NCBI GenBank assembly: GCA_947179155.2
Contig: OX359275.1
Span: forward strand, 2,293,501-2,357,500
Length of the DNA stretch: 64,000 nucleotides
Direction of reading: 5' to 3'
From: Hedera helix
Lineage: Eukaryota; Streptophyta; Magnoliopsida; Apiales; Araliaceae
Of the stretch, positions 11,334-22,576 are shown piece after piece (position 1 is the first letter of the stretch; each line of letters starts with the position of its first letter). The notes beneath the pieces are model-generated. The model was not told where the DNA came from, searched no databases, and saw nothing but the letters and a program-made list of their open reading frames with translations. The position numbers were made by a program, and so were the translations under genes.

Positions 11334-11964
11334 TAAACTGTTGATCTGCATGATTATGATCAAGAACTGTGAATTGTATTATCTTGACTACTGGTATTTT
11401 AGATGATAAAAGTTGATAATGTTTTTCCTAAAAAGAGAACCGAGTGGACATTATAGTCTGTATTATTCTTCTAATAGATTGATCATTCTGCTGCTATTAT
11501 TGATCTGAACATTGTTCAAGAATTTAACTACAGTTTTTGATATAAACCTTGTAGTCTATTGTATTCTATCAAGAACTCAACTGTTGAACGCTAATGATAA
11601 TTTATTCGTCATTATCTTGGTCATGATATTATTTACTGGGCTATTTGAGCTCACCCTTTCTTTTGTTCAATTATTTTCAACAGGAGATGAGAACGTAGCT
11701 GGGTCTAGCCGGGGAATAGAGTGAGAGTCCGAGGGATAGCTATCGTAGTCTTCACGCGTTGTAAAATAGTGTGATAATAATAGTGAAGATTTAGTTGTGT
11801 ATTATTATACACTGTTTTGTTGAACGTTTTCTATCTTGTAATAATTTTGTTATAGTCTTTTGACAACTCAAGTTTGAGCTGTGTGGGCCCAGATTTGGGG
11901 GCATCACAAGTTGGCAGTTTCAGTTCGGCGGATGGGTCGTCGGTCTGTGTCAGCAGCAACTCGG

Positions 11965-11965
<1 letters not shown>

Positions 11966-12001
<36 letters not shown>

Positions 12002-12020
12002 TTAATAACATTAATATTAA

Positions 12021-12096
<76 letters not shown>

Positions 12097-12120
12097 GTAG
12101 TAGTAGTAGTAGTAGTAGTA
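11966..12120. repeat. (AAT)n/(AGT)n microsatellite inside right TIR
   Basis: A trinucleotide tract, mostly AAT, turning to AGT at its right end (about 12095-12121). It is the inverted counterpart of the tract at 4394-4527. Confidence 0.95.
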
Positions 12121-12491
12121 GTCTAATACTAATAATAATATTAGTAATAATATTAATAGGCTGGTACATGGGAATATCATTTATTTCTTGAGTAATCTGA
12201 ATAATAGGCTCATGTTGCTCGAGTGGTTAAATGTTTGAAAGTTCAAATTTGAGGTCATGAGTTCAAATCTTAGGGGAAACACATTTTTTCATTAAATTCA
12301 AACACGGCACCAGTGCTACATGTGCGCCACGTGTGCCACGTGGACAGTCAACACACATGTGGCACTTGGGGGCTCAATATCCAAATATTTAAATAATATG
12401 GGGCTCGGTTTGCATTGACCAAAAAAATGGGGCTCAAAGTCCAAAAATCCTATAGTTCAGGAGATTTATTTGCATTTAACCCTATTCCACT

Positions 12492-13299
12492 AGGGAGAAT
12501 AAAGGATTTTGCATAAGGTCACATTTTATGTCCTTGCCTGTCTTCCTCCTATTGTTTTTAAGTCACCAACTGTTATGATTTTTGCTTAATATTTTAAGAT
12601 CTCTACTTCAACCGCTTCTCCTCTCACAGTTTATTGTTCCTTTCAAGTAAATATCATATATACATCTAAATCAGCATACTTAGAACATGCAGCTGTTACT
12701 GTGTAATGGGCTAACAAATTAGCATGGAAAAGTTGATTCAACAAGTGTAATGTATAAAAAAAAATTGTGCTTTTTTACTCTAGTATAGATCTCCTTCCCC
12801 ATAATCATGAATTTAAGTTAAGACAAGTTATTTGTCCAACATTTCCTACCCAGAAGGAAAAGCACCACTCAAACCAGTTAAAGAAATTTCAAGTGTCAAC
12901 CTGTGCACATTTTGCTAAAAGATGAAAAAGATATATCTTTTATAATCATAATCAAACAAATAATTTAAAACACGATCAACCATAAAACAGCTTCCATCAA
13001 CAAATAATTTAATCCAAGATGCAAATGTTGCTTCCGAATTGATATTTCAAGTGGAATGAATAAAAATGGAGCTAAAATGAATTTTGGTGAATTTTCTTAT
13101 AATGGATGTCAAAATAGAACTTTAGTTTGAAAAATCAATAATTTTGGTTACATTTTTTATTATTAAAAATAATATAAAAATAAGAATGTTGAAGGGTTAT
13201 GAGTTTATGAAATAACAAGACTGATTTGAGCTCATTTAGATTTAAAATAAGCAAGATATGAATGATTGAATCAAAAAATAAAAAAATTGGAAATTGGTT
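12492..13299. other. AT-rich sequence right of the Pack-MULE
   Basis: No gene or clear repeat boundary is seen. Part may be the 5' portion of the truncated LTR-like unit F that follows, whose start I could not place. Confidence 0.35.
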
Positions 13300-15141
13300 C
13301 TGCCAGGGGGCGTTGTAGCGCCGGTCAATTCTTTCGGTTGACCGGGGTTGTCAAATTGGGTCAAGCCAGTTGGGTTGACCGGTCCGACCCGACCAGACCG
13401 AAAAAAGAAGTTTTATAATAATAATAATTAAAAATAATAATAATAAAGAAATAAAATAATTAAGAATTATTTTGTTTGTAAGTTAATTAAAATAATATTA
13501 AACAAATAAAATAATAATTTAAAATTATTTTATTTGTGAGTTGATTAAATAAATAAAATAATACTTTAAAAAAATTTATTTTATTTATGAGTTAATTAAA
13601 CAAATAAAAATTATTTATAAGTTAATTAAACAAATAAAATAATAACTAAAATTTATTTTATTTGTGCGTTAATAATAAGGATTATTTAATGATTTTCTTA
13701 AACAATTAAAATAATATTAAAGGACTATTTTAATTATGGATTAATATTATATAAGTTATTTTAATTGTGAACTAATGAGAGCTAAACAATTAAAATAATA
13801 TTAAAAATTATTTTAATTGTAAATCAGTAAAGAGTAAGTAATTAAATGAGGTTAACAATTATTTTAACTGTGAATTATCAAAGGATGAACAATTAAAATA
13901 TTATTAAGAATTATTCTAATTGTGTACTAATGAAGCCTAATTAAATTAAAATAAGAGTAAGGGTTACTCTAATTGAAATTAAACAAAAAAAATGATAACT
14001 TAAATTATTTTATTTGTGTATTAATAAAGGGTATTCAAAGAATATAATAACAAGTCATAAACAAATAAAGTGATAACATTTTGTTGTGAATCACTAAGAA
14101 ATAATAAAGAATAATGAGACAAATAAAATAATACAAATTGTTATTTTATTTGAAATAATTAATGAATGAATTAAATAAGAAATGTGAGAGACAATAATGT
14201 ACAAATAAATAATTTTATTTGAAATTATATGTGTAATGATTTGAGAGTCCAAGTTATATATAACTTGTAAGTCAAATCTATTAGATTGTTACGTGAAGGT
14301 TAATAGAAATTAACTGTTAAATGAATATGTTGAACATAAGTTGTTCAAAGGATAGGGAATTATAGTTCGATATAGTCGACGATTCAGGGAAGTACTTTAA
14401 CTTGTACTTTTAATAATTCGTACAAGTAAAATTAATCAATGAAATAATTTATGTTTTATCTATATTCATGAATGTTGAATTATTGATTCTGAAATTTGAT
14501 TTAAATCATGGCTATACTCTTGAATAGTTATTCAAACTCTATTTGGGAAAATTGAACGTATCAATTGTTCCTAATTGTGTTGAGATGTATGTCTATGCCA
14601 TTTGTATCGGCTAGACCAATGATAAGATTGATTGTTAATCAATGATATTTTCTTGAGAAAGTTATCCAAACCAATTGTTTTGGTGAGAACTCTTATAGTA
14701 TACTGAGATGAACAACTATTTTACGTCGGGGAACCGACACGCGCGCGAACAACATGTCTGAGTGTTATGCATAACATATAGTACTTTAGGTTTATCACCT
14801 ATTGTACTTGTTTATTATTGTGAATTTTCAGTATAATACTGTTAATTCAAGCATGTGTTCACGGTCCATAGTGACCACTCAGTTCAATTATTTATTATCT
14901 AAAAATATTAAAATTCTTGATTTCATACCCTTCAGTTCATAGTGACTTTTCAGTAGTAGAAATGATCAGAATTGAAACTTTTGACACTTACATTGTTCAT
15001 AATTCATTTATTCAATTCCAAAGTTTTTAATTATTGTTACATACCTTGTTATATAAATACCTACACATGAACACTTACTTTTATATACTTGCTGAGCAAA
15101 CTCGTTGCTCACCCTTGTTTCCCTTAAATATTACAGTTAAG
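13300..15141 (+). mobile_element. Truncated LTR-like unit F (3' end removed at the gypsy element)
   Basis: The order of landmarks parallels nested unit E in reverse. There is a GC-rich GGTTGACCGG block (13310-13400), then AT-rich arrays with AATTAAAATAATATTA motifs (13410-14220). Next come a GTCGGGGAACCGACACGCGC block (14725), a CCATAGTGACCACTCAG segment (14860), and finally the box GCTGAGC...GCTCACCC with a pyrimidine tract ending TTACAG (15089-15136). The unit then stops abruptly at the LTR of the gypsy element. The remaining 250-350 bp expected before the GTCACA end are missing, including on the far side of the gypsy element. The left boundary is unclear. Confidence 0.5.
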
Positions 15142-16062
15142 TGATAAGCTCCACGGTACGCTTGCGCAAAGTGGTCGCTGCCCGGATCGTTATCTAGCAA
15201 AGTTTAATGGTTGAACACCAACGACGCCTCAACCCGTTGTCTATAATGAGACAAGAACCTTGGCACAATCGACGCTTGATGTATGGTAGAAGACGCCACA
15301 CCCAACTATGAATTGTTGAATGATAAGTCAAATTGAATTCTAAAGAAACTAAGAAAACACTTAGAAATTCTTAAAGAACCAAAAGATGAGAAATCCTCAC
15401 AAGAATTTTTATTAATTGAATGAATAATGTTTATTACATCAACTTGAACCCATATTTATACTAATTAAAAATAACCCTATTCCTAATAATAAAAGGAACA
15501 AAATACATAAAATTCCTAATTAAAATAGGAAACAAATATCTAACTAACTAAATAAATAAAAAAACGTAATGTTGCTTCGTCACGCGGCGCGGCATAATTA
15601 CCGGGAATAATACGTGCATGAATTGGATCATCTGAAATTGTCTTGCCATGAATTAACAATTATCCATATGCCACGTAGACTAATGCTTGAAAACCATACT
15701 AATGAATCAATTCACTTGCCATGTAGACTCCTTGCATTACCATGTTACCAAATTGTAAAGCTTGAATACTATTGCCAAAAATTGAAAATCCTTTTCTCAC
15801 ACGGACAGGAAACCACACGGGGTAATGTTATGCTTGAATTGGGTTTGGCCCAATTACTTGAACCAAGTGAATTAAGTTTAAAGCAGCTCCCTTACTTAAT
15901 TTTCTTGAATTATGATCAGTCCAAATAACTTGGATCAATCCATTAAGCCCTTCCTTAAATCGTTTAGCCCGTGCTCGTGTTACCGGTCCAACGGGAACTT
16001 GAATCGGATCTCCCCAAATTTTAATCCCTTGATTTCCATCCAAGCTTGTAATGCTCTCATCA
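15142..16062 (-). repeat. 3' LTR of CRM-like gypsy element
   Basis: The proposed LTR is 921 bp, reading TGATGAGAGC...GCTTATCA on the minus strand. On that strand the purine-rich GAGGAGAGGAA lies immediately upstream of TGATGAGAG and serves as the polypurine tract, inside the pol reading frame. A TATA-like AGTATAAATATGGG lies near 15450-15465 (minus). It matches the copy at 21365-22285 with no difference that I could find. The last 78 codons of pol lie inside this LTR. Confidence 0.75.
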
Positions 16063-19000
16063 TTCCTCTCCTCTTGAAAAGGATTTGCCCTCAAATCATC
16101 ACCTGCATCAAACGGACTTAAATCAGAAACATTAAATGTAGCACTAACATTATACTCACCTGGTAAATCCAATTTGTAAGCATTGTCATTAATACGCTCG
16201 AAAACTTGAAAAGGACCATCTCCTCGCGGAAGTAATTCAGAACGTCTTTGAACTGGAAATCTTTCCTTTCTCAAATGTAACCAAACCCAATCACCAGGCT
16301 CAAAGATCATTTGTTTACGCCCTTTGTTCGCCTGTTTAGCGTACTGCTCCGTCCTCCTTTCAATGTTGATCCTTGCCTTTTCATGTATCTGCTTAACAAA
16401 ATCAGCCTTTTTCTTTCCATCCATGTTAGTAAATTCAGAAACAGGTAATGGTGATAAATCTAACGGTGTTAACGGATTAAAACCATATACAATCTCAAAA
16501 GGTGAAAATTTTGTAGCAGAATGAATAGAACGATTATAAGCAAATTCAACATGTGGCAAACATTCTTCCCAATACTTTATGTTCTTTTTAATGATTGCCC
16601 TTAACAATGATGACAAAGTCCTATTTACTACCTCTGTTTGACCATCAGTTTATGGATGACAAGTAGTAGAAAATAACAATTTAGTACCTAACTTACACCA
16701 CAAAGTCTTCCAGAAATAACTTAAGAACTTAATATCCCTATCCGAAACAATTGTTTTAGGCATTCCATGTAATCTAACAATTTCTTTAAAGAACAAATTA
16801 GCAATATTAGAAGCATCATCAGTTTTGTGACATGGAATAAAATGCGCCATTTTAGAAAATCGATCCACAATCACAAAAATAGAATCATGACCATTCTTAG
16901 ATCTAGGTAAACCTAACACAAAATCCATAGAAATATCAACCCAAGGTTCACTAGAAATAGGCAATGGTGTATATAATCCATGGGGTTGAACACGTGACTT
17001 AGCTTGACGACACGTAATACATCTATCACATGTTCTTTCTACATCACTTTTCATGTGTGGCCAGTAAAAATGTTCTTGTAAAACAGATAAAGTCTTGTCC
17101 TCACCAAAATGACCCATTAAACCTCCCCCATGAGACTCTTTAACAAGTAATTCACGTAAAGAACAAGCAGGTATACATAACTTATATTCACGAAATAAGA
17201 ATCCGTCATGTCTATAATACTTACCTACTGCATTCTTTTCACAAGATTTATACTCTTCACAAAAATCATGGTCATTAACATATAATTCCTTAATTTGTTC
17301 AAAACCAAGTAATTTAGCATCAAGAGTATTTAATAACACATATCTTCTCGAAAGTGCATCTGCAACAACGTTCTCTTTACCTTGTTTATATTTGATGACA
17401 TACGGAAACGTCTCAATGAATTCCATCCATCGTGCATGCCTCTTATTTAACTTATGTTGACTCTTTAAATATTTCAATGATTCATGATCCGTATGAATCA
17501 CGAACTCACTAGGCCAAAGGTAGTGTTGCCATGTCTCCAACGCTCTAACCAATGCATACAATTCCTTGTCGTAAGTAGGATAGTTCAAAACTGCTCCACT
17601 TAACTTCTCGCTAAAATATGCAACTGGTTTCCCTTCTTGCATCAAAACTGCTCCAATGCCTAAACCTGAAGCATCACATTCAAGTTCAAATATCTTAGAA
17701 AAATTAGGTAAAGCAAGTAAAGGCGCGTTAGTCAATTTAGATTTAATTAATTGAAACGCATTTTCTTGTTCACTTCCCCATTTAAATCCAACACTCTTTT
17801 TGATGACCTCCGTAAGCGGTGCCGTAATCGTGCTAAAATCTTTTACAAACCGCCGATAAAAACTTGCTAGTCCGTGAAAACTCCGCACTTGGCTCACATT
17901 TGTCGGACTTGGCCATTCTTGGATTGCACGTATCTTCTCTTCATCAACTTGAATTCCTTTCGCACTAACAACAAAACCAAGAAACACAATTCTATCCGTG
18001 CAAAACGTGCATTTATTCATGTTAGCATATAATTTTTCTTTCTTAAGAACATCTAGAACAGATTCTAAATGTTTAACATGATCTTCCAAGTTTTTGCTAT
18101 AAACTAAAATATCATCGAAGTAAACAACAACAAATTTCCCAATGAAAGGACGTAAAACATGGTTCATTAATCTCATGAAAGTGCTAGGCACATTAGATAA
18201 ACCAAAGGGTAAAACTAACCACTCATATAACCCATATTTTGTTTTAAAAGCAGTTTTCCACTCATCCCCCTCTTTCATTCGAATTTGATAATATCCACTT
18301 TTTAAATCAATTTTAGAAAATATGTAAGATCCATGCAATTCATCTAACATATCATCTAACCTAGGAATAGGATGTCGATACTTTACCGTGATATTATTTA
18401 CTGCACGACAATCAATGCACATACGCCATTTTCCATCCTTTTTAGGTACTAAAATCACTGGAACTGCACATGGACTCATACTTTCTTTCACAAATCCCTT
18501 CTCCATAAGCTCATCAACCTGCCTTTGTAGCTCTTTCGTTTCCTCGGGATTGCTCCTATAAGCCGGTCGATTTGGAATGGTAGCACCGGGAACAAAGTCA
18601 ATTTGATGTTCGATTCCTCGAATTGGCGGTAACCCCTTAGGTAGATCCTCGGGAAATACATCGTCATATTCCTGCAAAAGAGATGCAACAACACTAGGCA
18701 AAGAAACATTAGTTACGTTAGTATTTAATGACTCCTTGTACAAAAGTACAATCATTGGCTGCTTAGATAATAAAGCTCTCCTCACATCACTTTCTTTTGC
18801 CAAGTAATTTATTCTTTTCTCAATTTTTCTCTCACTTTCTTTTATCTCATCTTTCTTTTTTTCATTCTTTTCTTTTTCCTCACTCTTTTTGTTTTGTACA
18901 TAATCCTTTTGTAAATGCAATTGATCCTCATGTACTTCCTTTGGTGTCATAGGACAAAGCGTAACTGATCTTTTATTGTGAGTAAAGGAATATTGATTTG

Positions 19001-20639
19001 TAAAGCCATCATGTTTCACACGCCTATCAAACTGCCATGGTCTTCCAAGTAATAGGTTCCCCGCTTGCATTGGAACCACATCACATTGCACCTCATCAAC
19101 ATATCTACCAATACTAAATGGAACCACTACTTGTTTCGTCACCTTCACTTCGCCACTATTGTTGAGCCATTGTAATCGGTACGGTTGTGGATGTTTAGTT
19201 GAAGGTAGTCCTAATTTCTCCACCATGGTAGTACTCGCAACATTGGTACAACTCCCACCATCAATCACCACACAACAAATCTTCCCTTTGACAAGACATC
19301 GGGTGTGGAAAAGATTCTCTCATTGCTCCGTACTATCTTCCTTCACTTGTGCACTAAGAACTCTCCTAGTAACCAATGCCGAACCTGACATAGCAAATTC
19401 CCTATCGTCCACTTCTTCCAATGGTGGCATAGAATCATCATCACTACTCTCCTCCTCAGTCTCTACCTCTCCATCATCACGTATGATCATCGTCCTCCGA
19501 TTTGGACATTGACTCGAGATATGACCCTTCCCTTGACATTTAAAACAAACAATGTCACGATTTCTATTTGAAGAAAAATCAATTTTACCTTGATTTCCTC
19601 GATTGGGCGATTCTTGTTTTGGCTCACTCTTGGGCTTGTTTATGATTGGCTTCTCCTCCCTTTTTGGTGTGTTAGACTTCCAAGATGAACTCGCGGAAGA
19701 CATTGATCGTTGACCACCTCTCCTCTTGAGTTGTTTCTCAATCTTAACGGCCATATGTACCATGTCTTCTAATAGCACATAATGTTGTCGCTCTACCAAA
19801 TCAGCAATCTCCCAATTCAAACCCGTTAGAAACCTCGCCATTGTCGCCTCACGATCTTCTATAATATTTGCTCTAGCCATGATAACCTCCATCTCTTTGT
19901 AGTAGTCCTCCACACTTTTACTGCCTTGTTTGAGTGTTTGCAGACTTCTATAAAGTTCCCTATGGTAGTGACTTGGAATAAATCGCTTCTTCATTACTCG
20001 TTTCATCTCCGCCCAAGTCTCAAGCTGTGGCTCCCCACGTCTTTGCCTATTAGTCTTCAATTGATCCCACCAAGTAACCGCATAGTTCGTAAACTCCGTG
20101 GCTGCCAATTGAACCTTCTTGCGCTCAGAATAATTATGGCAATCAAATACCCATTCCACCTTCTTTTCCCATTCAAGATAGGCCTCTGGATCGCTCCTCC
20201 CTTGGAAAGCTGGAATTTTTAGCTTAATGCTTCCTAAATTATCATCTACCCGATTCCTATCTCCTTTATCCCTCCTATCTTCTCTATCATGTCGATATTC
20301 CCGTTCTCTATAATTTCGATTATCTCTTCGATCTCTATTATCATTCACCCTTCGAAAATCTGGATCGAAGTCTTCCTCTTCACTGTACTTCCCGCCAATA
20401 GATTCCTCGTCAACCTCTTTGATAATATTTCGTCGGGGATTTTCCTTCTTGTTAGAACCCATAATTAGTTGGGACTGCTCCCTTTGAGTGTTTTCTATCC
20501 TCTCAAATTTATCTTCAAATCGTTCCAACCTTCGAAGTATCTGTTGCAGTATTTCATCCGTACTTATATTAGAATCTGCCTTGTGATCCTTCGTCGAAGA
20601 ACCCTCTCCAAACAACCCCTTATCCTTCATACCAGACAT
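15828..20639 (-). pseudogene. Gag-pol polyprotein of a CRM-like Ty3/gypsy chromovirus, two in-frame stops
   Basis: One frame of 1604 codons runs from the ATG at 20639 to the stop at 15828, broken only by TGA at 19320-19322 (codon 440) and TAA at 16650-16652 (codon 1330). Domains in order are: gag with a CCHC zinc knuckle CFKCQGKGHISSQC at about 365-378; aspartic protease DGGS at about 460; reverse transcriptase with YFDD at 840-843; RNase H (ELECDASGLGIGAVL); integrase with an HHCC zinc finger (SHGG...H...CDRCITC) and D,D,E core; and a C-terminus with HLRKERFP and FNVSDLSPFD. That C-terminus, the extension of pol into the 3' LTR and an initiator-Met PBS are features I associate with the CRM clade of chromoviruses. 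Both stops fit a single C-to-T change (CGA to TGA, CAA to TAA). The copy is very young but not autonomous as read. Confidence 0.85.
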
Positions 20640-21364
20640 GATTAGCTGCAAAACAAAGGTTAGTAGAAAAATAATTTTCCTTACCACTCCCTTACGTGTT
20701 TTGCTCGATACAATGTTTCACTCGTGTATAACTCAATTAGGCTTTTACCCTCAATTAATCTCATTACTCTTGCCTTTTACCACTCTAAAATTCTCTCTTG
20801 TAGGTTCTTTTTGAATTTGCCAAACAATATCAAAGTTTCTATCAAACCAATAAAACTTATCAAAAACAATAAATAGCAAGATGTAATTTATAAGTTACCA
20901 ACAAGGTTAGATTTTGAATTGTCTTGTGGGTACGGGTTGAGCAACTTCAAAGCGTCGAGTTTAATTCCAATTACACCGTCACGGATTATTTTTGGATTGA
21001 CGAACTTTTGAATTCAAATAGCCTTGAATTCAAGCAACAATCACGGATGGTCTTTAATTATGTTGACTCACGAGCGGGCCTCCTTTGGTCACCTTAGATT
21101 ATAATAAGCTTATTCCTTACTAATTATCAACTTCAAGTGGCGTGGCTTTGTCTTGGTTTTGCACGAGGCCCCATGAAATTGGACTTCCTTACTAACTTTA
21201 ATTCCCTTGACTTTAATGTTCCCACAGGCTTGCAGGTTACAAATAAATTGAAGCAACTATTTATTTTTTTAATTTTTTTTTTTTGACTTTTTTTTTTAAC
21301 TAAAATAATCAACAAGAAAATTTAAAATAGGTACCCGCTAGATGAACGTAGCTCTGATGCCAAC
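20640..21364 (-). other. 5' untranslated leader and primer-binding site of the gypsy element
   Basis: The minus-strand sequence directly after the 5' LTR is TTGGCATCAGAGC (21352-21364 region). It resembles the TGGTATCAGAGC complement of initiator-Met tRNA used as PBS by many plant LTR elements, with one change. About 700 bp of non-coding leader separate it from the gag ATG. Confidence 0.75.
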
Positions 21365-22337
21365 TGATAAGCTCCACGGTACGCTTGCGCAAAGTGGTCG
21401 CTGCCCGGATCGTTATCTAGCAAAGTTTAATGGTTGAACACCAACGACGCCTCAACCCGTTGTCTATAATGAGACAAGAACCTTGGCACAATCGACGCTT
21501 GATGTATGGTAGAAGACGCCACACCCAACTATGAATTGTTGAATGATAAGTCAAATTGAATTCTAAAGAAACTAAGAAAACACTTAGAAATTCTTAAAGA
21601 ACCAAAAGATGAGAAATCCTCACAAGAATTTTTATTAATTGAATGAATAATGTTTATTACATCAACTTGAACCCATATTTATACTAATTAAAAATAACCC
21701 TATTCCTAATAATAAAAGGAACAAAATACATAAAATTCCTAATTAAAATAGGAAACAAATATCTAACTAACTAAATAAATAAAAAAACGTAATGTTGCTT
21801 CGTCACGCGGCGCGGCATAATTACCGGGAATAATACGTGCATGAATTGGATCATCTGAAATTGTCTTGCCATGAATTAACAATTATCCATATGCCACGTA
21901 GACTAATGCTTGAAAACCATACTAATGAATCAATTCACTTGCCATGTAGACTCCTTGCATTACCATGTTACCAAATTGTAAAGCTTGAATACTATTGCCA
22001 AAAATTGAAAATCCTTTTCTCACACGGACAGGAAACCACACGGGGTAATGTTATGCTTGAATTGGGTTTGGCCCAATTACTTGAACCAAGTGAATTAAGT
22101 TTAAAGCAGCTCCCTTACTTAATTTTCTTGAATTATGATCAGTCCAAATAACTTGGATCAATCCATTAAGCCCTTCCTTAAATCGTTTAGCCCGTGCTCG
22201 TGTTACCGGTCCAACGGGAACTTGAATCGGATCTCCCCAAATTTTAATCCCTTGATTTCCATCCAAGCTTGTAATGCTCTCATCATTCCTCTCCTCTTGA
22301 AAAGGATTTGCCCTCAAATCATCACCTGCATCAAACG
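21365..22337 (-). repeat. 5' LTR of the gypsy element plus 52 bp of extra 3'-internal sequence
   Basis: The LTR proper (21365-22285) appears identical to 15142-16062. The match continues through the polypurine tract and 39 bp more of pol (to 22337, matching up to 16114), then ends abruptly. No 5-bp TSD links 15137-15141 with the sequence after either 22285 or 22337. The extra piece implies a rearranged or tandem-element origin, or a longer LTR than I propose. Confidence 0.75.
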
Positions 22338-22576
22338 AATAGTGAAAAAAAACTAAAAATTTTGTTCGTTAACTTATAAGCTGCAACCGAACATGCTCTA
22401 TCGTGATGACTTTATTTTTGTTTTTATTTGTTTTTATGATTTTATCTTTGTATATATAAAATTAATTGCACCCAAAAAAAGAGAGCTTAATAATTACTAT
22501 TTGTTTATATTATTAAATTACTAATTTTCAATTAAAAAAAACTTCATTACACGCGCTATAATATAAATAACATACT
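22338..22576. other. AT-rich spacer between gypsy element and unit D
   Basis: This spacer does not continue unit F, so the gypsy insertion or a later rearrangement deleted the end of F. Nothing else is recognised. Confidence 0.4.

Larger units (their letters stand above)
5368..11908 (+). mobile_element. LTR-like unit B (about 3.4 kb after removing nested unit A), TSD AGTYG
   Basis: The unit begins TGTAAGACCCCGAATTTTAT and ends TTTGGGGGCATCACA. The flanks AGTCG (5363-5367) and AGTTG (11909-11913) are a 5-bp TSD with one change. It is interrupted at 8216 by a closely related unit. It carries a TATA-like CTATAAATAGAG near 6436, consistent with an LTR promoter in plus orientation. Downstream is an array of GGGAATAACCTTACGGCGCG repeats, and near the 3' end a GAGCTCACCC box followed by a pyrimidine tract and CAG. 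No gag, pol or other coding region is present. Best read as a solo LTR of a large-LTR retrotransposon or LARD; a self-standing non-coding element is the alternative. Confidence 0.8.
4062..12482. mobile_element. Pack-MULE: long-TIR Mutator-like element carrying a captured rps2 fragment, with nested LTR units
   Basis: Terminal inverted repeats of roughly 470-520 bp occupy 4062-4527 and about 11966-12482. Both begin GGGTTAAAT at the outer edge, share the segment around GAGCCCCATATTATTTAAAT, and end inward with a (TTA)n microsatellite. The flanks carry a 9-bp TSD with one mismatch: TATTCTACT at 4053-4061 and TATTCCACT at 12483-12491. Between the TIRs lie a mitochondrial ribosomal protein S2 pseudogene (4530-5090, minus), an unidentified GC-richer segment (about 5160-5367 plus 11909-11960), and a later 6.5-kb nested insertion. 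Removing that insertion leaves about 1.9 kb, the usual size of a Pack-MULE. No transposase is visible. Confidence 0.88.

Noticed and set aside
11881..12180. Poly-Ile and poly-Tyr frames
   Set aside because: Microsatellite in the right TIR.
15614..15928. 104-codon plus-strand frame, duplicated at 21837-22151
   Set aside because: It is identical only because it lies in the gypsy LTRs. It is antisense to LTR and pol sequence and has no recognisable domain.
19926..20222. 98-codon plus-strand frame
   Set aside because: Antisense shadow of gag.
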